Shown piece by piece: positions 1 through 7,806 of a DNA stretch of 64,000 bases (within the stretch, counting starts at the first letter, position 1; every line of letters starts with the position of its first letter). The translations under genes and the position numbers were made by a program. This DNA is from Dehalobacterium formicoaceticum (GTDB taxonomy: Bacteria > Bacillota > Dehalobacteriia > Dehalobacteriales > Dehalobacteriaceae): NCBI RefSeq assembly GCF_002224645.1, contig NZ_CP022121.1, positions 1,054,001 to 1,118,000 on the forward strand, read 5' to 3'. The notes below the pieces were generated by a model that did no database searches, was not told the origin of the DNA, and saw nothing but the letters and a program-made list of their open reading frames with translations.

Positions 1-1
1 T

Positions 2-625
2 GATGAAAAAGATATGTATAAATTATGTGAGGAGTTGGGAGACTTACTACTACAGATTACCTTTCATGCCAGGATGGCCGAGGAAAATGGTCATTTTAAT
101 ATCAATGATGTCATTAAAGGGATCGTTGATAAAATGATCCGACGCCACCCCCATGTTTTTGGCAGTGAAGACTTGGAAACATCAGAGCAAGTCCTGGTGA
201 AATGGGAAGAAATCAAAGATGAAGAACGTGATCAGCCTCGACCGGTGTTGGATGTACCAAAAAACTTTCCCGCATTATACAGGGCAGAAAAGCTTCAACA
301 GAAAGCTGCCCGGGTTGGTTTTGATTGGCCTGACATTCAGGGTGCTTGGGATAAGGTGTCGGAAGAGTTAGGAGAGTTGCGGGAGGCGGAAGGGACAGGT
401 GTTGGTATCAAAGAAGAATTGGGCGATCTTCTTTTTGCTGTGGTAAATGCAGCCCGATTTTTAGGTGTTGATGCAGAAGAAGCGTTGCAGGATGCTAATC
501 GGAAATTTATCCAACGTTTTTCTTATATCGAATCACAGGCCAAGGCGCAGAAGGTTCCCTTACAGGAGTTATCTTTAGAAGAAATGGATCAATATTGGAA
601 TCAAGCAAAAAAAATTAACAAATAA
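2..625 (+). CDS. mazG: MazG nucleoside triphosphate pyrophosphohydrolase, 5' end outside window
   Basis: House-cleaning enzyme that hydrolyses (d)NTPs to monophosphate and pyrophosphate. The reading frame is open to the left edge, so the first ATG at position 14 is internal and the N-terminal part (in YabN-type proteins often a methylase domain) lies outside. Two MazG repeats are visible: the end of the first with the metal-binding EELGDLLLQ helix followed by RMAEENGHF and the MIRRHPHVFG stretch, and the second with KVSEELGELREA and EELGDLLFAVVNAARF. The EExxD acidic clusters that bind Mg2+ are intact. It stands just upstream of hup and rqcP, the order known from Bacillota. The family call is firm; only the 5' end is missing. 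Confidence 0.93.
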   Translation, partial: DEKDMYKLCEELGDLLLQITFHARMAEENGHFNINDVIKGIVDKMIRRHPHVFGSEDLETSEQVLVKWEEIKDEERDQPRPVLDVPKNFPALYRAEKLQQKAARVGFDWPDIQGAWDKVSEELGELREAEGTGVGIKEELGDLLFAVVNAARFLGVDAEEALQDANRKFIQRFSYIESQAKAQKVPLQELSLEEMDQYWNQAKKINK

Positions 626-711
626 CAAGAAAAAAACGGAACAAAGGCAGGAATATCTTGGGTTGTAACGAATTGTTATCTAGTATCAACTTTTAGTAGG
701 AGGGATTTGTT

Positions 712-987
712 TTGAATAAAACCGATCTGATTAACAGTGTATCGGAAAAAACAGAAGTGACCAAAAAAGATGCAGAGAAACTGATTAATGCCGTTTTATC
801 CAGTATCGAAGAAGCGCTGGCAGCTAATGAAAAGGTTCAATTGGTGGGATTTGGAACATTTGAGGTCAAAGAAAGAGCTGCTCGAGTCGGGCGGAATCCT
901 CAATCGGGAGAAACCATTAACATAGCAGCGGCAAGGGTCCCTACCTTTAAAGCGGGTAAAGGTTTAAAGGATGCAGTGGCAAAATAA
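712..987 (+). CDS. hup: HU-family DNA-binding protein
   Basis: Histone-like dimeric protein that bends and compacts DNA. It has 91 residues, the usual family length. The N-terminal helices read [19 protein letters not shown] and the beta-arm carries [18 protein letters not shown], the HU/IHF signature with the intercalating-proline region. The start is a TTG at 712, supported by AGGAGGG at about 698-704; no ATG fits. It lies alone between mazG and rqcP and is closed by a terminator at 999-1027, so it is probably its own transcription unit. Confidence 0.96.
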   Translation: MNKTDLINSVSEKTEVTKKDAEKLINAVLSSIEEALAANEKVQLVGFGTFEVKERAARVGRNPQSGETINIAAARVPTFKAGKGLKDAVAK

Positions 988-998
988 ATCATTTTAAG

Positions 999-1027
999 AG
1001 TCGGGTCCTTTAGGGACCTGACTTTTA
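999..1027 (+). terminator. Rho-independent terminator after hup
   Basis: AGTCGGGTCC pairs with GGACCTGACT (one G-U pair) around a short loop, followed by a T-rich tract. It separates hup from rqcP. Confidence 0.8.
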
Positions 1028-1044
1028 ATTTTAAAGGAGAGAAC

Positions 1045-1314
1045 ATGAGATTAGATAAATTTTTAAAAGTATCCCGTTTAATTAAAAGGCGTACGGTGGC
1101 CAAGGAGGTCTGCGACGGCGGCAAGGTGTCGGTCAATGGCAGGTCTGCCAAAGCCGGTACGGAGGTTAAGGTGGGGGATATTTTGGAATTGGGCTTTGGT
1201 TCCCGCATGTTGAAGGTGGAAATTCTGGCGATTGCGGATACGGTGCGGGCAGACCAGGCGAGAGATTTGTACAAGGTATTGCAGGACGTCAAAATCACCC
1301 AGGAATGGTTCTAA
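1045..1314 (+). CDS. rqcP: S4-domain RNA-binding protein, RqcP-like
   Basis: Small S4-fold protein (89 residues) of the Hsp15/YabO/RqcP group. In Bacillota, RqcP binds the 50S subunit with RqcH in ribosome-associated quality control, where it assists alanine tailing. The S4 motif starts at residue 1 (MRLDKFLKVSRLIKRRTVA) and continues with the KVSVNGR turn. The ATG at 1045 follows AAAGGAGAG. Gene position downstream of mazG and upstream of yabP/yabQ/divIC matches B. subtilis yabO. The function is inferred from family and synteny. Confidence 0.9.
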   Translation: MRLDKFLKVSRLIKRRTVAKEVCDGGKVSVNGRSAKAGTEVKVGDILELGFGSRMLKVEILAIADTVRADQARDLYKVLQDVKITQEWF

Positions 1315-1385
1315 AGAATAAATTGGTCTCCTCTCGGAAAGGATAAAAAAGCAAGATCAATAAGGAAAAACCGGGAGGAATCAGA

Positions 1386-2351
1386 ATGCAAAAAGCAGCT
1401 TCGCGTATTTTAATGATTTTGGCGATGATTTTACTTGGACTCACCCTGGTAAGTTGTTCTAACCCGGAACAGAAGCCCCAGGTTAAAGGGAACAAGGATG
1501 ATTCTCAGGCATATCAAACCGAACCTACCATATCCTTATATATCAATGAAACGAAACAAACGGAGAAAATCAAGCTGGAAAAATATCTCGAGGGTGTAGT
1601 TGCTGCGGAAATGGACCCTGCCTGGCCCCAAAACAGTCTGGCTGCTCAGGCCATTTTAGCCCGAACCTTTACCCTGAAAAAGATTCAAGACGGAGGGGTG
1701 AAAGCTTATGGCACGGATGCCTCTACCAGTGTAGAGGAATTTCAGGCTTATGATCCTTCCCGGATTAATGACCGGGTGCGTAAGGCGGTACGGGATACGC
1801 GAGGAGAGGTTCTAACCTATCAGGGAGCATATATCAACGGATGGTTCTTTGCTGATGGAGGAGGGCAGACCGCATCTTCCGCCGTTGAAGGTCTGGAATT
1901 TCGCAAAGAAAAGGCGCCCTATATTACCAGTGTCAAAGATCCCGGAGAAACTATCACGGAGCCGGAGAATAAATCCTGGACCGCCAGCTTTGACTTAGCC
2001 ACAGTGCGGAAAAAAGTTAAAGAAACAGCCGGTAATGATCCCGGACCGGTTCAGTCAGCGGCGATTTTAGAGAAGGGTCCCTCGGGACGAGCTATGAAAG
2101 TCAAAATCAACGATGTCACCCTTAGTGCCCCGGCTTTACGTCTGGCCCTGGGTAATGATCAAATGAGATCCAGCTTAATTGATAAATTTGCTATCGAGAA
2201 CGGGAAGCTTGTGATTCACGGCAAAGGTTACGGTCATGGTGTAGGTATGAGTCAGTGGGGGGCAAGAGCTTTGGCGGAACAAGGAAAAAGTGCGCAAGAA
2301 ATAGTTCAGTATTGGTTTAAGGATGTAGAACTAAAAAAGGCGTGGAAGTGA
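1386..2351 (+). CDS. SpoIID/LytB-domain lipoprotein
   Basis: A 321-residue exported protein with a signal peptide and lipobox (LVSCS, Cys at about residue 24), so probably a membrane-anchored lipoprotein. The body is a SpoIID/LytB domain: LEKYLEGVVAAEMDPAWP carries the conserved glutamate of the lytic transglycosylase active site, and the C-terminus has the GYGHGVGMSQWGA signature. SpoIID itself degrades peptidoglycan during engulfment and is usually membrane-spanning, so this paralogue is better called SpoIID-like. GGGAGG precedes the ATG at 1386. It is transcribed with or just after rqcP and closed by a terminator at 2399-2421. Confidence 0.9.
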   Translation: MQKAASRILMILAMILLGLTLVSCSNPEQKPQVKGNKDDSQAYQTEPTISLYINETKQTEKIKLEKYLEGVVAAEMDPAWPQNSLAAQAILARTFTLKKIQDGGVKAYGTDASTSVEEFQAYDPSRINDRVRKAVRDTRGEVLTYQGAYINGWFFADGGGQTASSAVEGLEFRKEKAPYITSVKDPGETITEPENKSWTASFDLATVRKKVKETAGNDPGPVQSAAILEKGPSGRAMKVKINDVTLSAPALRLALGNDQMRSSLIDKFAIENGKLVIHGKGYGHGVGMSQWGARALAEQGKSAQEIVQYWFKDVELKKAWK

Positions 2352-2398
2352 ACTCCTTCATTTAAATAAAAATATCAAAATGGATTATGAAATCTACG

Positions 2399-2421
2399 AA
2401 TGCCCCTTGGGGCATTTTTTT
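2399..2421 (+). terminator. Terminator after SpoIID-like gene
   Basis: AATGCCCC pairs with GGGGCATT over a two-base loop and runs into a T tract. Confidence 0.85.
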
Positions 2422-2753
2422 ATATTTTCACACGTATAACTTATAAAAGTTGAAAGTATAAGTGCAACTAAGGCTTACGCCAAGTTTTCTTTTTTCCTTA
2501 ATATAAATTGGCATAAAATCCTAAAAAAATTATTAAGATTAGATAAAAAGGGTATTCTTATATATCCAATAAAGGATTTTTGACTGCTTTTGTCGAAGGG
2601 TTACACATCGTAAATACTTATCATTAAAATAAGTATTTACGTAACTAGATTTTCCTTTAAGGGGGTGTAATAGATGTAAAATGATAGATTGACAAAAAAT
2701 ATAAATCCTGGTGGGGATGAAAACGACATTCTAACAATGAGGAGGTCATGTAA
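2422..2753. promoter_or_regulatory. Regulatory gap with 12-bp perfect palindrome at 2610-2640
   Basis: About 330 AT-rich bases without a gene. At 2610-2621 GTAAATACTTAT is repeated in perfect inverse at 2629-2640, with seven bases between. No T tract follows, so it is more like a repressor or activator operator, or an mRNA hairpin, than a terminator. It lies 113 bases before the exporter gene at 2754. No riboswitch was recognised. Confidence 0.55.
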
Positions 2754-4496
2754 GTGTCAAGTGAAAAACGAGGTCTTTCCTTTTTATTAAAACACGAAGA
2801 TTATTGGGCCATTTGGCTCGGTGCATTTATTTTGTTATTAGGATTAGTTCTCTTTTTTGCCAATCCTCCCGCAGATATGAATCAAATTATTGCGGACAGT
2901 AATGCTGCTATGGAGGCTGAAGCAGATCGGGCACCTTTTAAAACAGTGGCTTGGTATGATGCCAACAGTGCCAAGGCCGGTTTGAAAGGGAGCAGTGCCC
3001 CTGTTGCCAAAACCATTAATAATTATTTAAAGACTCCCGGTTCCTGGGATTCCAGTAATCCTGGAAAATCATTTATCTTGAGTGAGAATGCTGCCGAAGC
3101 AAAAAGAACGTCTGCAGCTGCCGATTACGAAGCAGCCAAAGCAGCAACAACGGAAGCTAAAGAAACTGCTCTTCTGGCGGAAGAAGCTGCCGCAGCAGCA
3201 GGTTTTGCGGATGACGCCCTGAATCAGGAAGCTACAACTCAAATTGCTGCCTGGCAGGATGCTAAAGCAGCTGAATCCAAGGCCAAAACTGCCGCGGATA
3301 CGAAATCATACAATTATATTCTGACGATGATTGTCTTAATGGTATTCTTAGGGCTGCTTTTCAGCATTGGAAGATATTTTATCGGTGACTCTGCAAGGAA
3401 ATTCTTAATAGCCTTCCCCGCCGTGTTTTTGGTAGCGGTATTGTCCTTCTTCCTGGGCAATCATGAGTTTTCTAAGGCCTGGGGTATTGAATACGTGTTG
3501 TGGGCCATTCTCCTTGGTATTTTGGTCAGTAACACCATCGGTACGCCAAAATGGATTATGCCCGCCGTGCAAACGGAATATTATATTAAAACAGGTTTGG
3601 TCATGTTGGGGGCCACTATTCTCATGAATAAAATCATGCTGATCGGACCTCCCGGAATTATTGTGACCTGGGGTGTAACTCCCTTTGTTTTGATTCTTAC
3701 TTTTATTTTTGGACAGAAAGTTTTGAAAATGGAATCGGCTACCCTCAATATGGTTATTTCCGCAGATATGTCTGTGAGCGGTGTTTCCGCAGCTATTGCC
3801 GCTTCTGCTGCTTGCCGGGCAAAGAAAGAAGAACTGGCCCTGGCCATCGGTATTTCCATGGTCTTTACCGCCATCATGATGGTGTTGATGCCTTTATTTA
3901 TTAAGGCGGTAGGTCTTAACCAAGTGGTGGGCGGCGCCTGGTTAGGCGGAACCATTGACTCCACCGGTGCTGTGGTAGCGGCCGGTGAATTACTTGGCCC
4001 CGTGGCCCGTGATGTGGCAGCCACCATCAAAATGATTCAAAATATCTTGATCGGGGTTATGGCTTTTGGGATTGCAGCCTACTGGACGCTAGTCGTGGAT
4101 AAAGGCAAAGGAACAGAATCCGCGGTAGAGTTATCAGCTAAAGGAGCTCTTAGGGAAATTTGGATCCGTTTCCCCAAATTTGTCCTTGGTTTCTTAGGAG
4201 CATCCATCTTGTTCTCCATTGTTTATGCCATCGTAGGTACCGATACTGCCACCGTGATTATCGATAACGGTCTGGTTTCTACCATCGGCAGTCTGCAGAA
4301 ATGGTTCTTCGCCCTGGCCTTTGCCAGCATCGGCTTATCGACGAATTTCCGCGAATTCGGTCAGTACTTAAAGGGCGGAAAGCCGTTAATCCTTTACGTT
4401 GTCGGTCAAACCTTCAGCTTAGGTGCTTCCTTAACCATGTGTTATCTGATGTTTACGAAAGTATTCCCCCACGTAACAGAAGCATTGCTGAGATAA
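2754..4496 (+). CDS. YeiH/UPF0324-family putative anion (sulfate) exporter with extra N-terminal domain
   Basis: Polytopic membrane protein of 580 residues; YeiH-family members are about 330-430. Residues ~15-37 form a first membrane helix. Residues ~40-185 are an Ala/Glu/Lys-rich stretch (for example ADYEAAKAATTEAKE and AEEAAAAAGFADDA) predicted to be helical and outside the membrane. From ~187 on there are about ten further membrane helices with the conserved SADMSVSGVSAAIAAS and GGTIDSTGAVVAAGE segments of the family. The start is GTG at 2754 with GAGGAGG eight bases before. It is followed at 33 bases by a single-span small protein. The substrate is not shown by sequence; 'sulfate exporter' is a family label. 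Confidence 0.85.
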   Translation: MSSEKRGLSFLLKHEDYWAIWLGAFILLLGLVLFFANPPADMNQIIADSNAAMEAEADRAPFKTVAWYDANSAKAGLKGSSAPVAKTINNYLKTPGSWDSSNPGKSFILSENAAEAKRTSAAADYEAAKAATTEAKETALLAEEAAAAAGFADDALNQEATTQIAAWQDAKAAESKAKTAADTKSYNYILTMIVLMVFLGLLFSIGRYFIGDSARKFLIAFPAVFLVAVLSFFLGNHEFSKAWGIEYVLWAILLGILVSNTIGTPKWIMPAVQTEYYIKTGLVMLGATILMNKIMLIGPPGIIVTWGVTPFVLILTFIFGQKVLKMESATLNMVISADMSVSGVSAAIAASAACRAKKEELALAIGISMVFTAIMMVLMPLFIKAVGLNQVVGGAWLGGTIDSTGAVVAAGELLGPVARDVAATIKMIQNILIGVMAFGIAAYWTLVVDKGKGTESAVELSAKGALREIWIRFPKFVLGFLGASILFSIVYAIVGTDTATVIIDNGLVSTIGSLQKWFFALAFASIGLSTNFREFGQYLKGGKPLILYVVGQTFSLGASLTMCYLMFTKVFPHVTEALLR

Positions 4497-4529
4497 TAAG
4501 AACATATCTTTTGGGATGGGAGGTGAAGC

Positions 4530-4799
4530 ATGATAGCCTTAGCAGAGTCTGTGCCCCAAAAAGCTAAGCACAAATTATTGCCCAGGTGGATCCTGCTAAT
4601 TGGCGGTTTCATATTGATGTATCTCTTTGTCTCAGTGGCAATGCCCTTTCTCTCACAAGTGGCAGGCTTCACGGAGCAGCATCAGCAGATCATCGATGAA
4701 GACATCCATGCCGGAGAATGGTTTTACATTTTTGTCGATCAGATTTATGAGATTGTGCCTCGTATTGATAACACGATGAGATATACTCCCGGTATGTAA
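4530..4799 (+). CDS. Small single-span membrane protein, partner of the exporter
   Basis: An 89-residue protein I do not recognise. One clear membrane helix at residues ~20-43 (WILLIGGFILMYLFVSVAM) is followed by an acidic outer segment (IIDEDIHAGEWFYIFVDQIYE). GGGAGGTG stands before the ATG. It starts 33 bases after the exporter gene and shares its terminator (4838-4868), so it is probably co-transcribed and possibly an accessory subunit; this is inference from context. Confidence 0.75.
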   Translation: MIALAESVPQKAKHKLLPRWILLIGGFILMYLFVSVAMPFLSQVAGFTEQHQQIIDEDIHAGEWFYIFVDQIYEIVPRIDNTMRYTPGM

Positions 4800-4837
4800 A
4801 AAACCCGTCATTAACAGAGCAATCCAGAAATAAAAAG

Positions 4838-4868
4838 ACTCTCCCAGGTTCTTGGGAGAGTTTTTTTC
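4838..4868 (+). terminator. Terminator after exporter operon
   Basis: ACTCTCCCA pairs perfectly with TGGGAGAGT, loop of six bases, followed by seven T. Confidence 0.9.
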
Positions 4869-4898
4869 AAAAAAGTTTCGATCAGAAAGGGGTCAAAG

Positions 4899-5528
4899 AT
4901 GAAAATACCGGCAGGTCAACAATCAGCTGAAAACTATAACAGTATTTTAGCCTATGAAAATAAATTTGCCCGGGAAATTGCTGCGCAGGTGATGGATAAA
5001 CCGGTGCTGTCGGCTTGGATGATTTTAATTCCCATTGTTTTCGTGCCATATTATATCCAGCTTCAAAGATATAAAGAAGGCAGCAAAATGTTTCGTGAGG
5101 GTTATTTGTATACCAAAAGAATTGCCATGGATACGGCTTATCGCATTGCAACTAAAGAGCTTATTACCACAGACGCTCACGCTGCCATTGCCGGCCTGGT
5201 GGAAAAGAATCCTGAGGCAAACCCCATCATAGCAAAGATCCAAGAGAAACAGATTCTGGAAATTGAAATCCTTTGTAGCCATTATGGATCATTGTTAGCA
5301 ACAGAAAAAATAAAATATCAGGATATGGTGCGCTCCTATTATCAGACCAAGAGCAATTATTTGAATTATATCCATAGCATCACCCGAGCGGAACAGGAAG
5401 TAACAAAAGCAAGCACCGCTGCTTATCAGGGTGATGCCGAAGAGGCTAAGGGGATCATGGAGAAAATGAACACCTATCTTTCAGCATTAAGATGGGAAGA
5501 AGCCGCTTTAATTTTTCCTGACGAATAA
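4899..5528 (+). CDS. Conserved protein of unknown function, one membrane segment
   Basis: A 209-residue protein I cannot assign. Residues ~35-56 (SAWMILIPIVFVPYYIQLQ) look like a membrane anchor; the rest is mainly helical and charged (RYKEGSKMFREGYLYTKRIA and a Glu/Lys-rich C-terminus), with no enzymatic motif seen. The ATG follows GAAAGGGG. It begins 31 bases after the terminator of the exporter operon, so read-through or a promoter within the terminator region would be needed. Proximity to the exporter suggests, but does not prove, a shared role. Confidence 0.7.
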   Translation: MKIPAGQQSAENYNSILAYENKFAREIAAQVMDKPVLSAWMILIPIVFVPYYIQLQRYKEGSKMFREGYLYTKRIAMDTAYRIATKELITTDAHAAIAGLVEKNPEANPIIAKIQEKQILEIEILCSHYGSLLATEKIKYQDMVRSYYQTKSNYLNYIHSITRAEQEVTKASTAAYQGDAEEAKGIMEKMNTYLSALRWEEAALIFPDE

Positions 5529-5615
5529 GGGGAAACTTTCTCTGTCCATGTGGCATATCCGGCCTTTTTTTTTCATACTTATTTGGTAGGTGTGATCAAG
5601 AAAGGAGACCAAAAA

Positions 5616-5900
5616 ATGTCTGTGGGCAAAGTACATCAATTTTCTTTAATTAATAAAGAAGATTTTAAGCTAAAAGGCGTGACCAAGGTAGAAACCTTTG
5701 ATGATTCAGAAATCGTCTTAGCAACGAACGGAGGGCCGTTGGTACTGAAAGGGGAAAATTTGCATATTAATAATCTCGATTTGGAAACGGGAGATCTCTC
5801 CGTTTTGGGATTGATCAAGTCCATTCAATATCTGGATGCAGAAGGCTATCAATCCCTGAAAGGAAAGGGTAAAGGAATTATTCAGCGACTGCTTAAATAA
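5616..5900 (+). CDS. yabP: Sporulation protein YabP
   Basis: A 94-residue protein of the YabP/YqfC family, required for normal spore formation in B. subtilis and probably membrane-peripheral with YabQ. The frame is open from 5550, but the ATG at 5616 is preceded by AAAGGAGACC and gives the family's normal length. Recognisable parts are the HQFSLINKEDFKLKGVTKV start and GENLHINNLDLETGDLSV. It lies 14 bases before yabQ. Known dependence on the mother-cell factor sigma-E in Bacillus is family knowledge; no promoter was identified here. Confidence 0.93.
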   Translation: MSVGKVHQFSLINKEDFKLKGVTKVETFDDSEIVLATNGGPLVLKGENLHINNLDLETGDLSVLGLIKSIQYLDAEGYQSLKGKGKGIIQRLLK

Positions 5901-5914
5901 GCAGGGAGGTTCCT

Positions 5915-6448
5915 ATGGATTTTTTTCACAGTCAGTTTTTTTTCTTTTTAGGTGCGGTAGGGATTGGCTTTCTCGTTGGGGTTTTATGGGGTATTTATTG
6001 CGGCATAGGAATAAAATGGTTTCCAAATGCCCGATCTATTCCAATCTGGGATGTGCTTTGGTGGCTCGCGATTACGTCAGTAGTTTTTATACTGTTAGTG
6101 CAGCTTAATGGGGGGGAATTGAGGGTCTATTTATTTTTAGGCCTGGTCTCCGGTTTTCTTTTTTACTATAAGAAGTTCAGTGCTCATTTTTTAAAATTTT
6201 TCGGTGACTTTTTATTTTGGGCGGAAAAAACAGTAAAAACAGTGGTGCGGATTCTGGTCATGCCCTTCAGAATTATGAAAAAAATTTTGGTATGGCCCAT
6301 TTGGCTTTTGCTCTTACTTTTTAATAAAATCAAGAGCGGGATCATTCAGTCTGGAAAAGTAGTTTACTTTTTACTGAAAGTTATCCCCAGGAAAGGTAAG
6401 ATCATGATCAAGAAAATTATTATCCCCAGAGGCAGGAAAAAGAAATAA
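5915..6448 (+). CDS. yabQ: Spore cortex biosynthesis protein YabQ
   Basis: Membrane protein of 177 residues with about four to five hydrophobic segments (N-terminal FFFFLGAVGIGFLVGVLWG, then two further helices before residue 85, and hydrophobic stretches near 110-140) and a very basic tail ending RGRKKK. YabQ is needed for spore cortex formation in Bacillus. Start ATG at 5915 with GGAGG. Primary sequence is poorly conserved in this family, so the call leans on position between yabP and divIC and on topology. Confidence 0.85.
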   Translation: MDFFHSQFFFFLGAVGIGFLVGVLWGIYCGIGIKWFPNARSIPIWDVLWWLAITSVVFILLVQLNGGELRVYLFLGLVSGFLFYYKKFSAHFLKFFGDFLFWAEKTVKTVVRILVMPFRIMKKILVWPIWLLLLLFNKIKSGIIQSGKVVYFLLKVIPRKGKIMIKKIIIPRGRKKK

Positions 6449-6572
6449 AATATAGAATATATTTTGTAGCAAAAACGTAGCAATTTTGTCCACAGTTGTG
6501 GATAAGCGGTGGATAACTTGTGGAAAATCTGTGGCTAGATTGAGGACAAGATTCAGGTGAGGGATAATATTT

Positions 6573-6821
6573 GTGAAGATCGAAATCCGCGGCGTGGAAA
6601 AACTAAGCTTCCGGGAGCGACAAGTGGTCGCCATGAAGGAAATGGGTAAAACCGGTGAGGAAATAGCAAAGAGATTATCCTTAAGCGCCAGCACTGTGGC
6701 CACCCTTTATAATCGTGCGAAAAATAAGGGCTATGAAGTCGTGATTATTTTGCCGGGAGACAGCCTGGGTATTTTTGATTTAGATCAGGATGAAGGAGAA
6801 TTGAACCGTGAAAATGAATGA
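6573..6821 (+). CDS. Small helix-turn-helix protein (sigma-70 region 4 / LuxR-type HTH)
   Basis: An 82-residue protein starting at GTG 6573. Residues ~10-48 (LSFRERQVVAMKEMGKTGEE, then IAKRLSLSASTVATLYNRAK) form a four-helix HTH like sigma-70 region 4. The tail is acidic (LDQDEGELNRENE). No other domain is present, so it is a stand-alone DNA-binding module. Its last codons overlap the start of the divIC-like gene (6808), indicating translational coupling. It is not part of the classical yabQ-divIC arrangement of B. subtilis. Target unknown. Confidence 0.75.
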   Translation: MKIEIRGVEKLSFRERQVVAMKEMGKTGEEIAKRLSLSASTVATLYNRAKNKGYEVVIILPGDSLGIFDLDQDEGELNRENE

Positions 6822-7224
6822 AAAGAGAACCCCATTTAATGTGGCAGGGATGACTGAACCTGTATTCGAGATGAACAAGATGCACCCCAAAAAGAAAAAA
6901 CCAAAATTTCGTGTCAAAAGGAGATTCTTCCTGTTTGTGGGACTGATTGTCTATGTGAGCTTTTCTTTTGGGCAGCAATATTATGCCATGCATCAAATGG
7001 ATCAAGAAATAGCAGGATATGCTCAAATTAAAAATGAACTCCTGCAGGAACAAAAAGGCCTGGAGGCGGAGATGGCTTTATTGGAGAACCGATCCCATAT
7101 TGAGCGCATTGCCCGGGAAGATTTAGGTCTGATTAAGCCCGGAGAGATTCTTTTGGTGCCGGGTGAGCCGGGAAAATTGCCGGAAGTGAAATCCATCAAG
7201 GAGCTTTCCAACAATATTCATTGA
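6808..7224 (+). CDS. divIC: Septum formation initiator, DivIC/FtsL family
   Basis: Bitopic division protein of 138 residues: basic cytoplasmic N-terminus (MHPKKKKPKFRVKRR), one membrane helix at ~43-60, then an outer coiled coil (LEAEMALLENRSHIERIARE) ending in the DivIC-type EDLGLIKPGEILLV motif. It would act with FtsL and DivIB at the division septum. The GTG start at 6808 has AAGGAG seven to eight bases upstream, inside the preceding HTH gene, with 14 bases of overlap. Confidence 0.9.
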   Translation: MKMNEKRTPFNVAGMTEPVFEMNKMHPKKKKPKFRVKRRFFLFVGLIVYVSFSFGQQYYAMHQMDQEIAGYAQIKNELLQEQKGLEAEMALLENRSHIERIAREDLGLIKPGEILLVPGEPGKLPEVKSIKELSNNIH

Positions 7225-7330
7225 TCATGAAAGAAATAAGCTGGAAAATGTAATTTTGTCATTGACATAAGGTTTTTACTTGGATATACTAAATATACAT
7301 GGGAAATTTATAGGGAGGAATTATTGTTTT

Positions 7331-7708
7331 ATGGAGCTGGCTGTGGGGAATATCATTGAAGGAACGGTTACCGGTATTACAAAATTTGGCGCATTTGTCG
7401 AATTGCCCGGAGGAGTCACCGGATTGGTTCATATTTCGGAAGTGGCAGATGCTTATGTGAAGGATGTAAAAGATTACTTAAAGGAAGCTGACAAGGTGAC
7501 CGTGAAAGTCGTCAACATTGACGAAAAAGGCAAAATTGGTCTTTCCATTAAACAGGCGCGACCGAAGCCGGCAGCACCACCACCGCAGCAGCGTAATTTT
7601 AAAAATGAGGTTCCTTTTGAAGATAAGCTGAGCAAGTTTCTAAAGGACAGCAATGAAAAATTAACCGCTTTAAAGCGCCATCAGGAAGGCAAGAAGAGCG
7701 GCAGATAA
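7331..7708 (+). CDS. yabR: S1-domain RNA-binding protein (YabR-like)
   Basis: A 125-residue protein with one S1 OB-fold at residues ~3-72 (VGNIIEGTVTGITKFGAFVE, then GLVHISEVADAYVKDV and DEKGKIGLSIKQA), followed by a Pro/Lys-rich tail. It is probably a ribosome- or RNA-associated factor. The ATG at 7331 follows GGGAGGA; upstream in-frame codons lack support. In B. subtilis the next genes are tRNA-Met, tRNA-Glu and spoIIE; here those lie 15 kb further on. Closed by a terminator at 7716. Confidence 0.92.
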   Translation: MELAVGNIIEGTVTGITKFGAFVELPGGVTGLVHISEVADAYVKDVKDYLKEADKVTVKVVNIDEKGKIGLSIKQARPKPAAPPPQQRNFKNEVPFEDKLSKFLKDSNEKLTALKRHQEGKKSGR

Positions 7709-7715
7709 GATCACA

Positions 7716-7743
7716 AACATTCCCTTTTGGGAGTGTTTTTTTT
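7716..7743 (+). terminator. Terminator after S1-domain gene
   Basis: ACATTCCC pairs with GGGAGTGT (one G-U), four-base loop, then eight T. Confidence 0.85.
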
Positions 7744-7806
7744 ACACTTCGGGGGCTCTCGGTGCATAGAGATAAGATAGATGAATGACACTGGGAGGTG
7801 CTTGAG

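Noticed and set aside
900-1298. 132-codon minus-strand frame over hup and rqcP
   Set aside because: Overlaps two certain genes on the other strand, has no ribosome site and low-complexity translation; a shadow.
3581-4030. 149-codon minus-strand frame in the exporter gene
   Set aside because: Mirror of membrane-helix codons; no start signal and complete overlap with a supported gene.
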